Shown piece by piece: positions 45,439 to 56,044 of a stretch of 64,000 nt of DNA (position 1 is its first letter; every line of letters starts with the position of its first letter). Under the pieces are notes generated by a model. It saw nothing but the letters and a program-made list of their open reading frames with translations. It did not search any database and was not told where the DNA came from. Source of the DNA: Parascedosporium putredinis. Lineage: Eukaryota; Ascomycota; Sordariomycetes; Microascales; Microascaceae. The DNA is taken from positions 992,001 to 1,056,000 of the forward strand of contig CASHTG010000021.1 of assembly GCA_949357655.1 (NCBI GenBank). Direction: 5' to 3'. A program made the translations under genes and the position numbers.

Positions 45439-45995
45439 CTATTTCCGCGAGAAGATTGGATCATAGGTGAAAAGGGTGGGGCTTTGTTGCTTTGTTTCTT
45501 GCGTCTGCGTGTAGATAGGATTGGAAGTTGACTGGCTAGGTCGTTGCTGATCCATTCCCGCACTCTGGGGCTGCCGTTTTGAAGAACTAATATCTACATT
45601 GCTGCTGATATTCACCGCCTCTCCAGTCATCCTTGTGTTGATCCGCTTTCTCTGTTCTATCGGTGCGTCCAACTTATCGAGAAATTTCTTTAGGTTCGCA
45701 TTCTGTGTATTCAGCTGATCCATGATCTTCAAGGCAAGGCTACAACATTTTTGGGATTGCTCTTCCAGATTCGCCACAAATGGCTCTAGACGACGCGCTA
45801 TCATGTCACTTATTTGTGCTTCCGTCGTCGATGTCAACATCAGTGTTGGAGCCCTCTCCCCAATCGAACCCTCTTTCCTGACAGAGAGCACAGGGGATTG
45901 GTATCAGGGGCTTGGGATATTACCCGTGACCGTGATGGCGTCGTTGATCCTGACATCGTGGTAATAGTGGTGTTATTGAAGACGTCCCCTGGCAT
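45439..45995 (-). CDS. Small hypothetical protein, helical middle, Gln/Ser-rich tail
   Basis: No family recognised. The ATG at 45995 opens a Thr/Ser-rich start (MPGDVFNNTTITTMSGSTTP). One single-base deletion near 45868-45875 links it to the following frame, which encodes a helical, coiled-coil-like segment of about 65 residues with regular Leu spacing (IARRLEPFVANLEEQSQK, LNTQNANLKKFLDKLD), and then a Gln/Ser/Thr-rich disordered tail ending at the TAG at 45439. The total is about 185 residues. Base composition is more A/T-rich than neighbouring genes. It is flanked on both sides by copies of a hairpin repeat, so it may be lineage-specific or derived from a mobile element. It is not a clear gag or transposase. 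Its reality depends on the inferred deletion. Confidence 0.42.
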
Positions 45996-46962
45996 AGCGA
46001 ACATGTGGAGGAGGTTCAAAATCGGGATAAAGAAGAAGATAATAGGAGGGCAGAGCTAATGGTTTTCGTAAGGTGGATGGATCCAAGGTGGATGGTGATG
46101 GGAGGCAAGGTTGCCAGAATGGAACCCTTCCGAACTAAATAGTTGTAATAGGGTCGAACTGATCGGGGCACCGCCAAGGGCGGTGCTCCAGTCAACAAGT
46201 ATTGCCAAAATTGAACGCATCGAGGATACAGGATGTAGCCAAATAGTAACCGCACCAATGTGGAAGGCACTAATTCATTTCACTAAGATCAAGCTCTTGG
46301 AGAGACGCGTTTCTCCAGCGTTGCAAAGTCCCAAAGCTCGCGTTTCGCATGCATCCTCATGATGATACGACTCCCTATCAAGATCCAAAAATAATAAAAA
46401 GGTTTACTCCCTAGATTAGAGCTCCTCTCAAGTGAGAGACAATTGGTTTCGTTTTCTCTTCACTTTATCGAATTAACCAGCCTGGGTTAACCGGTGTGTA
46501 TTATATATGGATGGATGTAGAGATAGGGGTTATCTGGTGTCGATGATGATCGTGTCGTTGCGTCACTAAGCAGTCACCCCGCTGGAATTTGAAGCCGGAC
46601 AAAAATAGAGGTGTCCATGTCCCCGCAATAGTTGAGCGCTCAGAACCAAGCCATTTGCTAGTTATCAAGAGCTCCATGGTCTGACGGTGTGTGAGGGGAG
46701 GTTTTGGTCTCAGCCAATCTCTCACTGTTGGCAACATCCGGTAGAACTTCTCCGGCAGACCACAGATGAACCCGGAATGACGACGTCCACACTCGTTGAA
46801 TACAATTCTTCCTTTTTCTTTAGCTCTAATACAACGTATTAAAGACTTCCTTCCCCTCCTCTACGTCTATAGATATGACTATTCTCTTGTAGTTTTCAAT
46901 ATACTCTTCCCATTCTACATTGCTCCATCTATATTGCAATCTTCCTCTCTCGATCTTTTACA
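45996..46962. other. A/T-rich intergenic region with hairpin repeat
   Basis: 0.97 kb, A/T-rich, holding the second hairpin repeat (46134-46196). Frames here are short and carry no family motif. The T/C-rich, A/T-rich last 150 bp form the SDR promoter. Confidence 0.5.
46134..46196. repeat. Hairpin repeat, copy B
   Basis: Second copy of the element at 44999-45066. Its stem is longer: GGGGCACCGCC, loop AAG, GGCGGTGCTCC (11 pairs counting one G-T). Inner stem bases differ from copy A but still pair. Confidence 0.5.
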
Positions 46963-47924
46963 ATGGGCGGTCCTCAGCAAATCTCTATGAAGAGAGACTC
47001 CCTCTTCAACCTCTCGAACCGCGTTGCACTCGTTACGGGTAAGTACGGGTATATACAAAGGGCGGAAGTAACCTCAGCGCTAACCTCGTCGCAATAGGTG
47101 GTGGTTCGGGGATAGGTCTCATGGCAGCCCAGGCGCTGGCCGTCAACGGAGCCAAAGTGTACATCACAGGTCGCACCAAGGAGAAGCTAGACACCGTGGT
47201 CTCCAAATATGGCCAGGATATCGCGGGTGAGCTGATCGCGGTAACGTGTGACGTCACCCAGAAGCAGTCCGTCTCCGAGCTGTACGACTACATCTCGAGC
47301 CGCGAAAATGCCTGTGCATTCTCGTCAACAATGCCGGGATATCGGGGAGAAGCTCGACCTCGAAGACAAGCCCACGACGGCTGACGACCTCAAGGCGAAG
47401 CTTTTCAGCGCGCGGATAAGTCCAACTACGAGGACTGGGCCGCCGTGTATAGCACCAACACATCGGCAGCTTACTTCGTCACCACGGCGTTCCTACCGCT
47501 GCTCAACTACAGCACGGAGAAGCACGAGGGCTGGTCAGGCATGGTGATCAACATCTCCAGCGTCAGCGGCCGCATCAAGACGGGACAGCACCATTACTCA
47601 TACAATGCGTCCAAAGCCGCCACGACACACTTGACCCGCATGCTCGCGTCGGATTTCCTGACCAACGGGGTTCGGATCCGTGTCAATAGCATCTCTCCTG
47701 GCCTCTTCCCCAGTGAGATGACGACGGATGGGAGCGATGAGCAGCAAAAGAGCCATCTTTCCAAGGAGAGCGGGAGTGATTCTCCTGCCGAGAGGCCGGG
47801 CAAGGACGAGGATATGGCGGCCGCGGTTCTTTTCTGCGCGGCCAACCAGTTCCTGAATGGGCAGGACGTGACGGTTGATGGGGGATGTCTCTTTCAAAAG
47901 GTTGTTGAAGGGGCTACTACGTGA
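46963..47924 (+). CDS. Short-chain dehydrogenase/reductase (SDR)
   Basis: Classical SDR, an NAD(P)(H)-dependent oxidoreductase with a Rossmann fold. Motifs in order: cofactor loop TGGGSGIG, NNAG, ISSVSG with the catalytic Ser, YNASKAA with the Tyr-x3-Lys pair, and ISPG. The C-terminal AAVLFCAANQFLNGQDVTVDGG is typical of fungal SDRs of the gluconate-5-dehydrogenase/RhlG-like group. One intron (47039-47097) interrupts the glycine loop. Three single-base deletions are inferred near 47319, at GGGG 47344-47347, and near 47409-47414; each restores a conserved stretch (the first NNAG) and the frame closes on the TGA at 47922, giving about 301 residues. Residue TGR after the second strand favours NADP. 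Substrate unknown. Confidence 0.87.
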
Positions 47925-48598
47925 CATGAAGTATCTATGTATAATTGTGATCATTTGGCGAGACTTGAGGGATCAAATAGGCAAGTAGGGCTACACTCGG
48001 TATCAATTAACTGTCTGTACTACAAAACGCAACTGAGTCTGAGCTTTTAAATGCTCCCTTTGGCGCATCGAGTTCCCCAACTATAGCGGCCTGGCTTTTG
48101 ACCAAGTGGCTCTTGCATCATACATGAGTACTAGACGTATGGTGTTTGCTATCTGCTAGGGTGCTCGACCCGACCGTATTCCATTCTCAAACTCTTATCA
48201 CTACCACCATCCATGCATCTTTGTAACTCTTAACCTCGTAACTGTTGAGGTAAATCTGATCGAGAAAAGCAAACATCAAACGCAAACTATGTCGTCCGTA
48301 CTGTGCGTATGCCGAACTGGGGGTGGGCGTTGTTAACAGGGACCAAGGTTTACCTAGTTCCAAGACTGTGGTTAGTATTCTACCGATTCATCAACGAAGA
48401 GAGTTTTTTAAAGAAATTCGATCGTACCTTGAATTCGTAGCTTATTTCATCCCTCGGCCCCAATTTGTTTCAGTGTTGGGAGCCCCTGCCCCCTTGATCA
48501 ATCACGTAAAAGGAAGGAAAAAGGAAAAAAGGAAAGAAAAGGAAAAGAAAAAAAAAGGAAAAAGAAAACCGAGGAGCCGTGTGGAGGCGTGTGCGTTA
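47925..48598. other. Convergent 3' flanks with purine tract
   Basis: 0.67 kb between the SDR and F-box genes, with an uninterrupted purine tract of 61 bases at 48508-48568. No gene. Confidence 0.6.
48508..48568 (+). repeat. Polypurine tract
   Basis: 61 consecutive purines (A-rich with GG spacers) between two convergent genes. It could form a triplex or simply be simple-sequence DNA. Confidence 0.7.
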
Positions 48599-49635
48599 TC
48601 AATGTTCAAGCCTCATCATACATTGCCTGGAGGTTGTGCGAATGATGGTAGCGAATGGGGATCGTCTGTTCGAGTTGCGGATGAACATGCGCCAGTTGTA
48701 GTCGGTCGGACCCAGAAAAAGAGTCTCCTCAGTCCCTAGATCCTTCCAAACCTGGATGATGAGCTCGACCCCGTTGTAGACAATGACGTAGTCGGTGCGG
48801 CAGCTGATGCAGCATCCCTTGACGGCCACGAGCGCGTCGTCCATGGCCCTGCGAGCGGCCTGGAGGAACCCGCCGTCCTTGAACTCAAGAGTACCAAGGT
48901 GGGGGCACAGACCGAAGGGAGGGAAGCGAGGATTGACGTAGTTCTTGACCTCGGCGGCGCCGTGGATGGTCCAGCAGATGCCCAAGATGTAATGGCCGTC
49001 GTAGATTCTGGGCTCCAGCGTGAGGGAGACATCCAACACGTGGGGCGCCGACATGAGCGAGACGGACCGCAAGTAGGTGTAGGGTCTCAGTAGCTGGGCC
49101 AAATAGAGCGAGTGAGTGCCGGTACGCATGAACTTGAGGGCCAGCTGGACGCGGGCGTGGGACGACTCATAGGGGACAGAGATGTCCTCGTGGATACGGT
49201 ACCTGTCGAAATGGGAGCAGACGGGCGACTCGGCGCGCGTGGGGAGATCGTTGTAGTCAATGTTGTGCAGGACAAGACACTCGGGGCAAGCGATCTGCCC
49301 GGGACGCAAGTAAGCGAGATTGTAAAGGACCTTGATCTTGCCTGGGCTTTCGAGTCGGCCCCAGAGTCTCTTGCAGTCATAGTTAAGGATTCCGTAGAAT
49401 CTCTTGCAAGTCTCGGACAAGTTGATCTTGTCGGAGAGGTCGAGCCCGTCGGAGACCATGAGCAAAATCTCAGTAGGGAGCCTGCTGAGGAGGTCTTTTC
49501 CGGGGTTTCGACTACATTGCCTTTGTCGACTGCCTTGCCTTTTTCGGCTGCCTTGCCATCGTCTTCCAGCTGCAAGTCTCCGACCCTGTTGGCCAACTCC
49601 TAGAGGGCCTCGTTGTAGGGGTGACGGTGAGACAT
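48599..49635 (-). CDS. F-box protein, possible premature stop at codon 12
   Basis: Substrate-receptor candidate of an SCF ubiquitin ligase. The F-box-like motif is PTEILLMVSDGLDLSDKINL followed by SETCKRFYGIL. The rest, about 250 residues, has a CPECLVLHN segment and no LRR, WD40 or kelch repeats, like many fungal F-box proteins of unknown target. The best start is the ATG at 49635 (MSHRHPYNEAL). The twelfth codon is TAG (49602-49600), after which the same frame continues with a natural acidic region (ELANRVGDLQLEDDGK). A Glu codon would differ by one base. One single-base deletion near 49476 joins this part to the F-box frame. The TAG may be a base-call error, a real nonsense mutation, or a sign that translation starts elsewhere; no other ATG precedes the F-box frame in register. 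Confidence 0.7.
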
Positions 49636-51051
49636 CTTTTGACTAGCTTGGACGAGTGCAAGCGAGAGATGGGCGATGATGCTGGGGTGCTTTGCGCACG
49701 ATATTTTGGTTTGCCAAGGGCTGGGATGAGGGAAAACTAGAGAGTGGGAAAAAAAGTGGTGTGTTGGGGAAGAAGAAGTAGAAGAAGAGAAGGGAGGAGG
49801 AAGGGAAGAATAAATAGGAGGGGGAAGGGAGTCATAGGTCATGGAAGGGGGCCTCGGTCGAGATGGAGGTCAAGGATTGGCCTGGCTGAGCAACTTGCAA
49901 TGAATAGGAAAAGGCCTCTGCTATAGAAACCCTGGGTAGAGATTTCCTATTTTGAAGGAGGTGAAGTTGGCGATGATGGCCTTCATCTCTAGGTCCAGCG
50001 TGATGGAAGTCTGAAGTTGAAGGGGAGGGTGGGAGGGGGAGGGGCGGAGGGGTTGAACAGCGTGGTGATATCTCAGGAGTCTAATACGGCGATGACCAGA
50101 AAGTGAAGCCCAAGTCAAGATATCTGGGCTAATACGTATAAGTAGTATGTATCGAGTAGTTGGGAAGGGCTGCCTAGTGTGCTAGGTTAGCTTACTTTCC
50201 TCTTCACTTTGGGATGTTATCACTTTAGTCAAAGGCCTACAGGGTTTCAAAGAATTACAGTCTTTATATTGCATTTACAGCTGTTCTCCTTTCTTGTCTT
50301 ACACTCTTTGAGGCTAGATGGGGGAGAAAGCCACTTTATGAGATTTGCTCTGCAGCTTCACGTGGGAGATAAAGGAATATATATGTACAGCTGGACCTAC
50401 TCTAATTATGGGAACAAGTGTGGAATTGAGCTTATTAGTTTTTGGAAGAAGCTGATTGGTGTGGTGTCAGACACGTACCTCGAAAGAAGCAAAGAAGTCG
50501 AACGCTCTTAAGAAACGGGCCTGCTGCGACGGTTTCTCGACGCCGGGGCGGAGCTGGCGCGGAGCTAGTACGTCATTGCTGCCGTGATCCGGACTGTTGT
50601 CGCGTCCTCGCAAACCTTGTCGACCGCGACAAGTGGGGTGATGTGAGCAGAGCCAAACCCTCGGTGGCCAGCTCCATCGGATGCATGATGCGATGGGTCC
50701 ATTTGGGAGAGAGAAAACCAGGTTTTGACCTGACGCTTGCACTGTAGCGGATTCTACTTGCTGCCGTGTCGCACCTTGAAGAACTCTGAGCTTTGGGCCT
50801 GGCATGTGATCCGAGACAAACAGGAAACGTTTATCTACCCTTTTTGACGGGCCTCGAATTGTCTTGTGGGTTGATTGCCCCAGACACTTTCCAAAAGTGA
50901 ACACAAAAAGGCCTTTCTTTTCCCTTCTCATTCTCACTCCGTCTTCCTCCCCATCTCTCTGCTCCTTTTACGTCGAGCATCGCTGGACACAGAAACCCCG
51001 ACTTTCTACCAGAATCTACGCTCTCTGCCTCGCGTGTGGCCACTATCCGCA
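49636..51051. other. Divergent intergenic region
   Basis: 1.4 kb between the F-box and caleosin genes, with a G-rich tract at 50022-50052. A frame at about 50332-50511 (plus) has protein-like composition but only 50-60 codons and no family. Confidence 0.5.
50022..50052 (+). other. G-rich tract, G-quadruplex motif
   Basis: At least five runs of three to five G separated by single bases, a strong G-quadruplex pattern. It lies about 390 bp upstream of the F-box start (on the non-template side of that gene). Confidence 0.55.
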
Positions 51052-52180
51052 ATGCCCAAGCCAAAGTCCCAGAAAGTGGCTGCGAAGCGAACTCAGGTGC
51101 CGCCGATCGCGACTCGCCTCGAACGGACGGGCCCGGGAGGAAATAGCATCACCTTGACAACCTCTAATCTTACAAATGGCGACACTGATTCGGAGAAGAC
51201 GCAAGAGCAGGATAATTACGTAGGTGTCCTTTGTCTCACTAGCAAACATGTGAAGGATATGTCGCTCTAACCAAACTCTCCAACGCGGGTGCAGACTGTT
51301 CTTGAACAACACATCCGATACTGGGACCCCAAGGGGGACGGCAAGATCACTCCGTTGAACACGTACAATGGTTTCCGAGGTCTTGGGTTCAACATCCTCT
51401 TCTCCTTCTTGGCCATGGCCATTATCCACTTCGCCTTTTCGTACCCGACACGGCTCGCCTATTCCTACATCCCTGATCCTTTCTTCCGCATCTACGTGCA
51501 CGGCATCTACAAGGCAAAGGTAATAATTCATGAACACACTCCCCAGCGACCGGGCACCCTGTTTGAAAGTGCGCGTTTCGAGAGATACACAATGACTAAC
51601 CTTTGACTCGCTCTCCGGGATTAGCATGGGTCAAGCACAGGGGTCTACGATAGCGAGGGACGATTCGTCGGGCAGGTCTTTAACAATATGTTTTCGAAGT
51701 GGGACAACGATAAGGACGGGGCGCTGGGACTCAAGGATCTATTTGAGATGATGCACGCCAACCGAGATGTCATGGATCCCTTTGGAGTATGTTTTCCTCA
51801 CAGTTTCTACCCCGTCACTAAAGATGAGGATCTAGCAGGCTCCTCGGCTGCTGTCTTTCTAGTCACTAACAAAATCCCGCGTATTTCTAGTGGTGTGCGG
51901 CCTTCCTTGAACTCGGAACAACATGGCTTCTTATCCAAAAGGACGGCAAAGTCTACAAGGAAGATCTCCGAAGAGTTTACGACGTAAGTAGCTACTCCGG
52001 GGACCCGCCAAGCGTGAAGAGCGCTTGCCCTCATATACTCATATGCTAATGGATACACGATAGGGTTCCATTTTCTACAAGATACGCGACGATATTGACT
52101 CGGGCAAGGGTTGGGAGCAAGGGTTCGGGCCTCGTGACCTAGGAAAACTCTTTCTCAAGAAGATTGCGGTATCGCTGTAA
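51052..52180 (+). CDS. Caleosin (lipid-droplet Ca2+/haem peroxygenase family)
   Basis: Caleosin-family protein (PF05042). Five exons with introns 51220-51294, 51520-51624, 51787-51890 and 51984-52063, all in phase; 254 residues with no frame problem. Order of features: basic, polar N-terminus of about 55 residues; VLEQHIRYWD with an invariant His expected to bind haem; an EF-hand-like loop DPKGDGKITPLNTY; the hydrophobic membrane segment (GFNILFSFLAMAIIHFAFSYP) with a short proline-knot-like turn; FFRIYVHGIYKAKHGSSTG; then FSKWDNDKDGALGLKDLFEM and the C-terminal domain. Members associate with lipid droplets or ER and some have peroxygenase activity on fatty-acid hydroperoxides. In fungi they affect sporulation and stress response. 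Confidence 0.93.
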
Positions 52181-53928
52181 TGGACATGTAGACAGGGGAC
52201 AAGCCCGACGCAGCTAGCAACTCTTGGGGAGCCGTCTTTTTCCTTTACTAGATGAATAGTCACCAGGGTTGTATCCGTGGAGAAGCTGGCACTTGGTCAT
52301 GGCAACCTCTTCGGCCTGTCAGAATAAATGTTTACAAAGATGATTTGACGTACGTCGCAAATTGTGTGCGGCGGTCTTTGAGGTACCTCGGGCGTGGGTG
52401 AGTGGGGTAGCTTTTGATGAAATGACGCTCGACAGAATCGTACACACATTAATTACATAATGAAAGAACCGCCTTTGGTCAACGCCACCAGCAAAACAGA
52501 AAAGAGTTGATCCATTCTTGGGGTTTCGTCAGCGGCAAGCGGACAAGTGACAGACGGGGTTTTGTGTGCGCAGCCAAGTACTTGGCATGTCATCCCTAGG
52601 GCTGGTGAAGAAAACAAAAGAGAAATAGCGAATGGTGCTCCGAAAACTCAACCAACCCCTCCAAGAGTAACAAGCAGCGACAAAATAGAGTTGATGGGAG
52701 CCCAGCCCTACAGGCCAACAAGCGGTAGTACATCAACAATGTACTCGCAATCGCCACGGGCTCGGAACCTCTGGTCCTGGCCAACGGCGACACAGCTCTA
52801 GGGTTGCACTTGAATCTCTCCTCTCGAAGTCCCAGTGACTAATGCAACCACCAGCCAGCTTGAGCATCTTGAAGCGGGCTGCTCTCAAGGTTGCTCCTCT
52901 GTTGTCTCAGTGTACTGTAGCCCCCACGCCGCGCCAAGTTCCCCGACCACGGACACCAAAATGCGCCCTGCGCGGGGTTACTTGCCGAGCCCTGCCGAGC
53001 CTATCCGTCCTGGCGGCGGCGGTGTCGGAGCAAGTAGAAATGTTGGGATTAATCAATCAGTGGATTAGCCCTTCCTGGAAAGAAGAACCAAAAACGCACA
53101 GAGGAAAAGAAAATAGACTTGCTCCCCCACCCCACTCAAGCGAGTGATGAGCCTCAAAGCTGGTCATCGACGGATCTATATTGGCAAGGAGGCACTCGAA
53201 CTAATCAAGCCGCTCGCCGTTCGACAAGACAAGGTAGCCACACTGCTTTGCCATGGGGCAGCCCTGCCCTGCCCTACCTTGTCCATAGTTTTAAACTGTC
53301 TTGAATAATACTCCAAATATTAGATTGGGGGCGGGGGCAGCTCGAGATCTCCCCAATCATCTTCACCCACCATCCCAGCGCCGCTCCCCCTCGTGCTCTC
53401 ATGTACTTCGTAGTCTCTCGAGCGTCGATCTGTCGCGGCACAAAGACGCAACGGGGACCTTTCACTCTCGCTTGCATCAATCCATGCCCATGCAAGCCCA
53501 TCCCCACTCCTCTTCCTCGCTTCGTCCCTTCGCGTGCATGTGCACCAAAGGGAAGTAGGTGCAAATAAACAGTGGTTTGGGTGGGCCCTCGATGTGTCTT
53601 TTTGGGATTAGACCAGGCTAGTCGAGTTGCAGCGCCAAGGGTGCGTCAACGAGACGAAGAATGAAGATGAAAAAAATATTTTCTCGGGTTTATTCCCCCT
53701 TCATTGGAAGGTATCAGGAGTTGAAGAGTCACCCTCCCAACATCACTATATCACCTGCTTGATTCCCCTCCTTCCCGGCAGATGGATCCCGGAAACAAAT
53801 GCACAATCAAAAGTCGATAGACAGCACAGCACCGCAGGTCCCTTTGTAGATCTCCACCACACCCCGATCCTGATCCACTCCGTGCATCGTTTTGACGTAA
53901 CGCTCCATCGTCGTAAGCACTGCGCGCA
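52181..53928. other. Intergenic, no gene seen
   Basis: 1.75 kb. Short frames on both strands have no family motif. No repeat found. Confidence 0.55.
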
Positions 53929-55823
53929 ATGACATCCGACAGCGAACCCAAGGCGCCCCACCGCGTCCATGACGCCGAGACAGGCTCCGCCGACGCCGCC
54001 TTTGGCCGGGACAAGGACGAGGCCATCGCCATGGTCGGCGACCGGCCCAACGAGATCGACCCCGTGGTGGCCGCGCGCGCCGTGCGCAAAACGGACTTGT
54101 TCCTCATACCAGCCATGATTGTTGGATGTATGTGACCAAAGAGATCTGTGTATCTACCCTTCAGGTGCCCCCCTTCTTGACTAAAGATATCCTAACGCTA
54201 AACCCTCCTCCTTCCTTTTCATCCGCGCAGATGGCCTCGTCTACTACGACAAAGCCATCCTCGGCTCCGCCGTGCTCTTCGGCATGACGGGCGATTTGCA
54301 GCTCGCCGTCGTCGACCAGTCCACCACGCCCCCGACCGTGGACACCTCCCGCCTCAGCTGGGCCACCTCGCTCTTCTACTTCGGCATGCTCGCCGGTCTG
54401 TACCCCATGACCTACGCCCTGCAGCGCTTCGACATTGGCCGCATCCTCGGCGGCGTCGTCATCGTCTGGTCCGCCATCTGCCTCGCCACCGCCGGCGTCA
54501 CGTCCTACCAGGGCCTCTACGTCCAGCGCTTCTTCCTCGGCTTCATCGAGAGCATCATCCCCACCGGCTTCATGTGCATCGTGTCCGGCTACTACACCCA
54601 GGCCGAGCAGTCCCTCCGCCAGAGCTGGTGGTTCAGCAGCACCGGCCTCTTCACCATCATAGGCGGCGCCCTCAACTACGGCTTCGCCCAGATCACCGGC
54701 GGCGGCCTTCGGCGCTGGCAGTACATCTATCTCCTCGCCGGCTCCATCACCTTCCTCTTTGGCCTCTTTTGCTTCGCCATGCCCAATTCCCCGTCACGGC
54801 CTGGTTCTTGACCAAGGAGGAGCGGTTTGCTGCTGTCGAGAGGTTGCGCCATGGTCAGACGGGTGTGCGCTGCACCAAATTTAAGGCCGGCCAGCTCAAG
54901 GAGGCCGTTCTCGACATCAAGGTTTGGTTGATTGCTCTCATGATGGCTACTGCGTAAGTGGTCCCAGGAGATAGCCCCGTAAGGGTGGTTGCGCGGGAAG
55001 AGCCGACCGACTAATGGACCATTTCTTCTATTAGGTACACGATGAACGGAGCCGTTAGTGGCTTTGGGCCTCTGATTGTCAGCACGTTTGGATGGAACAC
55101 CCTGCAGTCCATCCTCTTCCAGTTCCCCCTCGGCGGTTTGTGTTTTATCGTCATCCTTGCGACTGGTTATCTGGGTTCCAAGTTTCCCAACATCCGCATC
55201 ATCATGCTCATCATCACTTGCTTGCCTGTCATGGCTGGCTGCGCCATCATTTGGAAAAGCGAGTGGACTTACCACGCCGCTGCGCCCGTTGTCGGATATT
55301 CCATCACCGGTTTCTTCGGCGGTACAGTCAGCTTGATCATCACCGTCGGCATGTCTAATGTTGCGGGACACACCAAAAGAGCTTCATGGCAGCCACCATC
55401 TTTGTGGCGTATTGCGTTGGTAAGTTGTCAAATATCGTTATGAGCCGAGAAGAAAAGACCCAAGTTCCGATTTCTAATTTCTTGCTGTTTCTCTCCTGCA
55501 CAGGTAACATCGTCGGCCCTCAGCTCGTCAAATCCCAGTCTAAGGCGGATCACTATCCTGAGCTCTGGCTTGGCTTGATTATCTGGTAAGAATCCATTTT
55601 CCCACATGCACAGAGAACCGAACCGTGATGAGATTCCTTGCTAATGAATGGCATTTCAAGCTACCTCATCTGTATATTGGCCTCTGTTGCGCTCTACTTT
55701 GTGCTGTGGCGCGAGAACAAGAAGCGTGAGGCAACCGTGCCAGAGGACGAGGCCGAGAGGGCAAAGCTCGCGTTTATGGATTTAACCGATAAGGAGAACC
55801 CATACTTCCGATATGTATACTAG
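53929..55823 (+). CDS. MFS anion:cation symporter, Dal5/allantoate permease type
   Basis: Plasma-membrane transporter of the major facilitator superfamily with about 12 membrane segments; the pattern (YYDKAILGSAVLFGM, RLSWATSLFYFGML, SGYYTQAEQSLRQSWWFSS, MPNSP, WFLTKEER) fits the fungal ACS family that includes Dal5 and vitamin or organic-acid permeases. Five exons, introns 54128-54230, 54954-55034, 55420-55503 and 55586-55660. Two single-base deletions are inferred (CCCC 54789-54792 and near 55380-55384); with these the exons sum to 517 codons. The N-terminus is a soluble tail of about 55 residues and the C-terminus is cytoplasmic and charged. The substrate cannot be told. The gene ends 220 bp before the convergent beta-propeller gene. 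Confidence 0.9.
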
Positions 55824-56044
55824 ACCAGGCGGTTGTTTCGCCCGAGACTGCTTTGACTACTGGTTCATATTCTTTTTTATTAGCTTAATTGAAAAGCAAA
55901 CCCCATTTTGGAGCATATGAACTCGCGAAGAGGAGCCAACTAAGTGAGAATATCGGTGTAAATTAAGTTCACCTTTCTCCAACTCTTTGCCATGAAGTCT
56001 CAGTCAGGTGAAGAGCCTGATCTAGACCCATGCCCTAAAGTAGT

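Noticed and set aside
44999..46196. Direct repeats as LTRs of a retrotransposon
   Set aside because: Copies are only about 65 bp, divergent, and the sequence between them has no gag, pol or primer-binding site.
50209..50511. Frame rich in Tyr/Trp/Lys upstream of caleosin
   Set aside because: No ATG at its start and only 56 codons from the first internal ATG; no family found.
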